A DNA stretch of 64,000 nucleotides. It comes from Bradyrhizobium paxllaeri (GTDB lineage: Bacteria > Pseudomonadota > Alphaproteobacteria > Rhizobiales > Xanthobacteraceae). The notes beneath the pieces were generated by a model. The model ran no database searches and was not told the DNA's origin. It saw only the letters and a program-made list of their open reading frames with translations. The DNA lies in assembly GCF_001693515.2 (NCBI RefSeq), contig NZ_CP042968.1:7720501-7784500 (forward strand), in the 5' to 3' direction. Position numbers and translations under genes: made by a program. Positions 61,748 to 64,000 of the stretch are shown one piece after another. Within the stretch, counting starts at the first letter, position 1; each line of letters opens with the position of its first letter.

Positions 61748-62959
61748 TCACTTCTTGACCAGCGGGCAGTTGCCTTCGCTCTCCGGCCGGAACGCCTGAT
61801 CGCCGGGAATGGTTGCAACGACCTTCAGAAGATCCCACTTCGACGTCGACTCATCCGGCTTCTTCACCTCGAGCAGATAGAGCGGATGGATCTTGCGTCC
61901 GTCGGCGCGGATGGTTCCCTTGCCGAACAGCGGATCGTCGGTCGGCATTGCCTTCATCGTCGCAACCACCGCCTTGCCGTCCACGGCGCCGCCGACCTTG
62001 TCGACGGCCTTGAGGTAATGCAGCACGGAGGCGTAGACGCCGGCCTGCATGTCGTTGGGATAATTCTTCTGCGGATGGCGTTCAGCGAAGCGCTTGGCGA
62101 AGGCGCGCGTGCCGTCGTTCAAATCCCAGTAGAACGGGTTCATGATCTGCGCGCCCTGCGCCGCCTTCAACCCCAACGCGGGAATGCCGTTCATGCCGAG
62201 AATCAGGCCGACCAGCCGCTGCTTCTGCGTCAGCCCGAACTCCGCCGCCTGCTTGATCGAGGTGATAGTGTCGTCGCCGGCATTGGCGACGCCGACGATA
62301 TCGGCGCCTGAGGCCTGCGCCTGCAAGAGGAACGAGGCGTAGTCGGCGGTGCCGAGCGGATGACGCACGGCGCCGAGCACCTCGCCGCCGGACGCCTTGA
62401 CGCCTTCCATCGCCTGCTTCTCCAGATCATGGCCGAAGGCATAATCGGCGGTCAGGAAGAACCATTTCTTGCCGCCCTGGGCCACCACGGCTTTGCCGAG
62501 GCCGCGGCCGTAGGCGTAGGTGTCATAGGTCCAGTGCACGGTATTCGGCGTGCATTTCTCGCCGGTGAGCAGCGCGGTGCCGGCGCCGGAGCCGATGAAG
62601 ACCTTGTTCTTCTGCTCGCTCATGGCAGCAACCGCCAGCGCAATCGCCGAGTTCGGCAGATCGAAGATGGCGTCGACGCTTTCGGTGTCGTACCAGCGCC
62701 GCGCGATGCCGACGCCGACATCGGTCTTGTTCTGATGGTCGGCGGTGATGACGTCGACCGGCTTGCCGGCGGCCTTGCCGCCATAATCCTCCACCGCCAT
62801 TTGCGCCGCGATGACCGAACCTACGCCCTGATAGGTCGAGAACACGCCCGACTGATCGTTGAGCACGCCGATGCGGACGCGTTCCTGGCCGTGTGCCGGG
62901 CTGACGAGCAGCGCGCCAAACGCGGCAACGAACATCCCTTCGCGAAAAAACTGTCGCAT
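61748..62959 (-). CDS. ABC transporter substrate-binding protein, aromatic-acid-type (copy 2)
   Basis: A 403-residue type I periplasmic binding protein with signal peptide (EGMFVAAFGALLVSPAHG, cleavage before QERVRIG). RIGVLNDQSGVFSTYQGVGS, VITADHQNKTDVGVGIA, ANAGDDTITSIKQAAEFGL and VATIPGDQAFRPESEGNCPLVK parallel the protein at 57882-59099, so the two are paralogues. It is divergent from a MarR gene with a perfect 19-base palindrome between them. No permease genes are adjacent, so it must share a transporter or have lost one. Confidence 0.9.
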   Translation of the reverse strand: MRQFFREGMFVAAFGALLVSPAHGQERVRIGVLNDQSGVFSTYQGVGSVIAAQMAVEDYGGKAAGKPVDVITADHQNKTDVGVGIARRWYDTESVDAIFDLPNSAIALAVAAMSEQKNKVFIGSGAGTALLTGEKCTPNTVHWTYDTYAYGRGLGKAVVAQGGKKWFFLTADYAFGHDLEKQAMEGVKASGGEVLGAVRHPLGTADYASFLLQAQASGADIVGVANAGDDTITSIKQAAEFGLTQKQRLVGLILGMNGIPALGLKAAQGAQIMNPFYWDLNDGTRAFAKRFAERHPQKNYPNDMQAGVYASVLHYLKAVDKVGGAVDGKAVVATMKAMPTDDPLFGKGTIRADGRKIHPLYLLEVKKPDESTSKWDLLKVVATIPGDQAFRPESEGNCPLVKK

Positions 62960-63007
62960 GCATTCCCTCCTGTGTGGAAAAGGCGGCCTTCGCGACCACT
63001 TCTAAAT

Positions 63008-63026
63008 TGCTTATAACTTATAAGCA
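63008..63026. promoter_or_regulatory. Perfect 19-bp palindrome, candidate MarR operator
   Basis: TGCTTATAACTTATAAGCA is fully symmetrical about its central C. It lies between the divergent binding-protein gene (start 62959) and MarR gene (63072), where a self-regulating MarR dimer would bind. Confidence 0.7.
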
Positions 63027-63071
63027 TTTTGAGGATTGTCAATTCACGTAATGCCGTGCGAGCTATTGCCC

Positions 63072-63587
63072 ATGGCAAGAATCGGAAAAGTTTCGACGCG
63101 CAAGACCAACGGGGGAGCCAGGCCGGCCGAACCGGATTCGGCGCGCGAACTCGATCTGACCGCGCTGCAGCGCACTCCCGGCTTCATGATCCGGATCCTG
63201 CAATTGCAGAATTTCGAGGCGTTTTACCCCTATTTCGAATCGTTAAAGCTGTCGCCGCTCGAATACGCCATCCTCGTCGCGGTCCGCGACAACAAGACGG
63301 TGACGCAGAGCGAGCTTGCCGCTGTGCTGAAGATGCAATTGCCCAATCTGGTGAAGATCCTGTCTCGGATGGAGGAGACCGGAATCCTCAAGCGCAAGCG
63401 GTCGGCGCGGGACCGACGCGCGGTCGAACTCAGCCTCAGCGCGACAGGCGAGCGGCGCGCCGACGAAGCCAGCCGACTGGGTGAGAGTTTCAATGCGCAG
63501 ACGCTTTCTGCGCTCAGCAAATCAGAGCAAGCCGCCTTTCTCCAGATGCTGGTGCGGCTGGTCGACGCGCACAAGAACGGGTTTTGA
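63072..63587 (+). CDS. MarR family transcriptional regulator (CouR-like position)
   Basis: A winged-helix regulator of 171 residues from ATG 63072. TTG 63036 and ATG 63051 are alternative starts. The DNA-binding part is LSPLEYAILVAVRDNKTVTQSELAAVLKMQLPNLVKILSRMEETGILKRKRSARDRRAVELSLS, with the wing SARDRRA. It lies next to a feruloyl-CoA synthase gene and an aromatic-type binding protein, like CouR in Rhodopseudomonas, which responds to hydroxycinnamoyl-CoA. The perfect palindrome upstream is its likely site. Confidence 0.9.
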   Translation: MARIGKVSTRKTNGGARPAEPDSARELDLTALQRTPGFMIRILQLQNFEAFYPYFESLKLSPLEYAILVAVRDNKTVTQSELAAVLKMQLPNLVKILSRMEETGILKRKRSARDRRAVELSLSATGERRADEASRLGESFNAQTLSALSKSEQAAFLQMLVRLVDAHKNGF

Positions 63588-63602
63588 GGGCTCGAATTCA
63601 TC

Positions 63603-64000
63603 TTACCCGGCGCAGCCGATCCATTCGCTCGACATATCGTCGTCCAGTGTTGCCACCGCGCTCGCACGCCGCGTCAGCACCGCGCGCTGGTTGATGTAGC
63701 CCTTGTCGGTGATCTCACCGCCGTCGACGGAGGCCGGCTCGGCCAGCAGCAACGCCCGCGTCGCGTGACCTGACGAGTTGCCGCTCTGCCCCTTCAGTTT
63801 AGCAAGGCCGTGTGCGATGGCGCTGCGGACCTTGTCGTGACCGATCACGTCTTTCACGTCGGCATTGTCAGGCAGGCCGGCGTGCACCCGGCAGGCCGCG
63901 ATGTTCGGAAACACCAGGAAACGAACCTCGTCGCCGCCGTGGCCGGTCACCACGATATCCTGCGCCAGCGGCGCCAGCGCCGCGATGCCGGCGACGCGCA
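63603..64000 (-). CDS. fcs: Feruloyl-CoA synthase, C-terminal part (continues past window)
   Basis: The frame is open to the right edge, giving about the last 132 residues. APLAQDIVVTGHGGDEVRFLVFP resembles the C-terminal subdomain of AMP-forming feruloyl/coumaroyl-CoA synthases. SSGHATRALLLAEPASVDGG and EITDKGYINQRAVLTRRAS, with the lysine in TDKG, match the family's distinctive end, which differs from the usual GK motif of acyl-CoA ligases. It activates ferulate or p-coumarate for side-chain removal. It is convergent with the MarR gene. The call rests on the C-terminus only. Confidence 0.82.
   Translation of the reverse strand, partial: RVAGIAALAPLAQDIVVTGHGGDEVRFLVFPNIAACRVHAGLPDNADVKDVIGHDKVRSAIAHGLAKLKGQSGNSSGHATRALLLAEPASVDGGEITDKGYINQRAVLTRRASAVATLDDDMSSEWIGCAG

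Overview
The window is high-GC alphaproteobacterial chromosome. It most resembles Bradyrhizobium or a close relative such as Rhodopseudomonas. The signs are a GcrA-type cell-cycle regulator, a SAM-II riboswitch ahead of metZ, a CYP199A-type P450 with its own ferredoxin, the aerobic benzoyl-CoA (box) pathway with a BoxR regulator, and several families of short inverted-repeat elements between genes. All names come from reading motifs and remembered family sequences; no database search was possible.

Region 1-21.2 kb is mixed housekeeping and accessory DNA. It holds the end of an unrecognised gene, tRNA-Gly(CCC), an ogt / AraC-regulator / VOC-protein run, a SRPBCC protein, a Met/Gly-rich exported protein, a MATE exporter, a sorbosone-dehydrogenase-like lipoprotein, dCTP deaminase, metZ behind a SAM-II riboswitch, an opgC-like acyltransferase with two exported SGNH proteins, apaG, two IS110-type transposases flanking a small exported protein, hslO, and argD-argF.

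Region 21.7-33.4 kb contains gcrA and then a complete phosphate module on the minus strand (phoR, pstS, pstC, pstA, pstB, phoU, phoB) with a Pho box before pstS. It is followed by a UPF0104 membrane protein, a BON/OmpA-type envelope protein with a small membrane partner, and a polysaccharide deacetylase.

Region 33.5-42.2 kb is a benzoate module: boxB, boxC, a DUF309 protein, an alpha/beta hydrolase and benzoate-CoA ligase on the minus strand, with boxR divergent from the ligase. The boxA reductase and the later aldehyde dehydrogenase are not in the window. A TGCA-N6-TGCA palindrome lies upstream of boxC.

Region 43.2-52.4 kb looks like a second aromatic module: an IclR regulator, a Rieske oxygenase, a glutamine-synthetase-like ligase and a five-gene branched-chain-amino-acid-type ABC transporter. 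The Rieske plus GS-like pairing recalls aniline-type catabolism, but the substrate is unknown.

Region 52.8-64 kb holds a DUF805 protein, a sigma factor with a probable SnoaL-like tail, a type II NADH dehydrogenase, a tannase/feruloyl-esterase-family enzyme, a CYP199A-type P450 with ferredoxin, two paralogous periplasmic aromatic-type binding proteins, two MarR regulators and the C-terminal end of a feruloyl-CoA synthase. Together these suggest uptake and breakdown of lignin-derived aromatic acids.

Many long open frames opposite real genes are GC-driven shadows and were left out.
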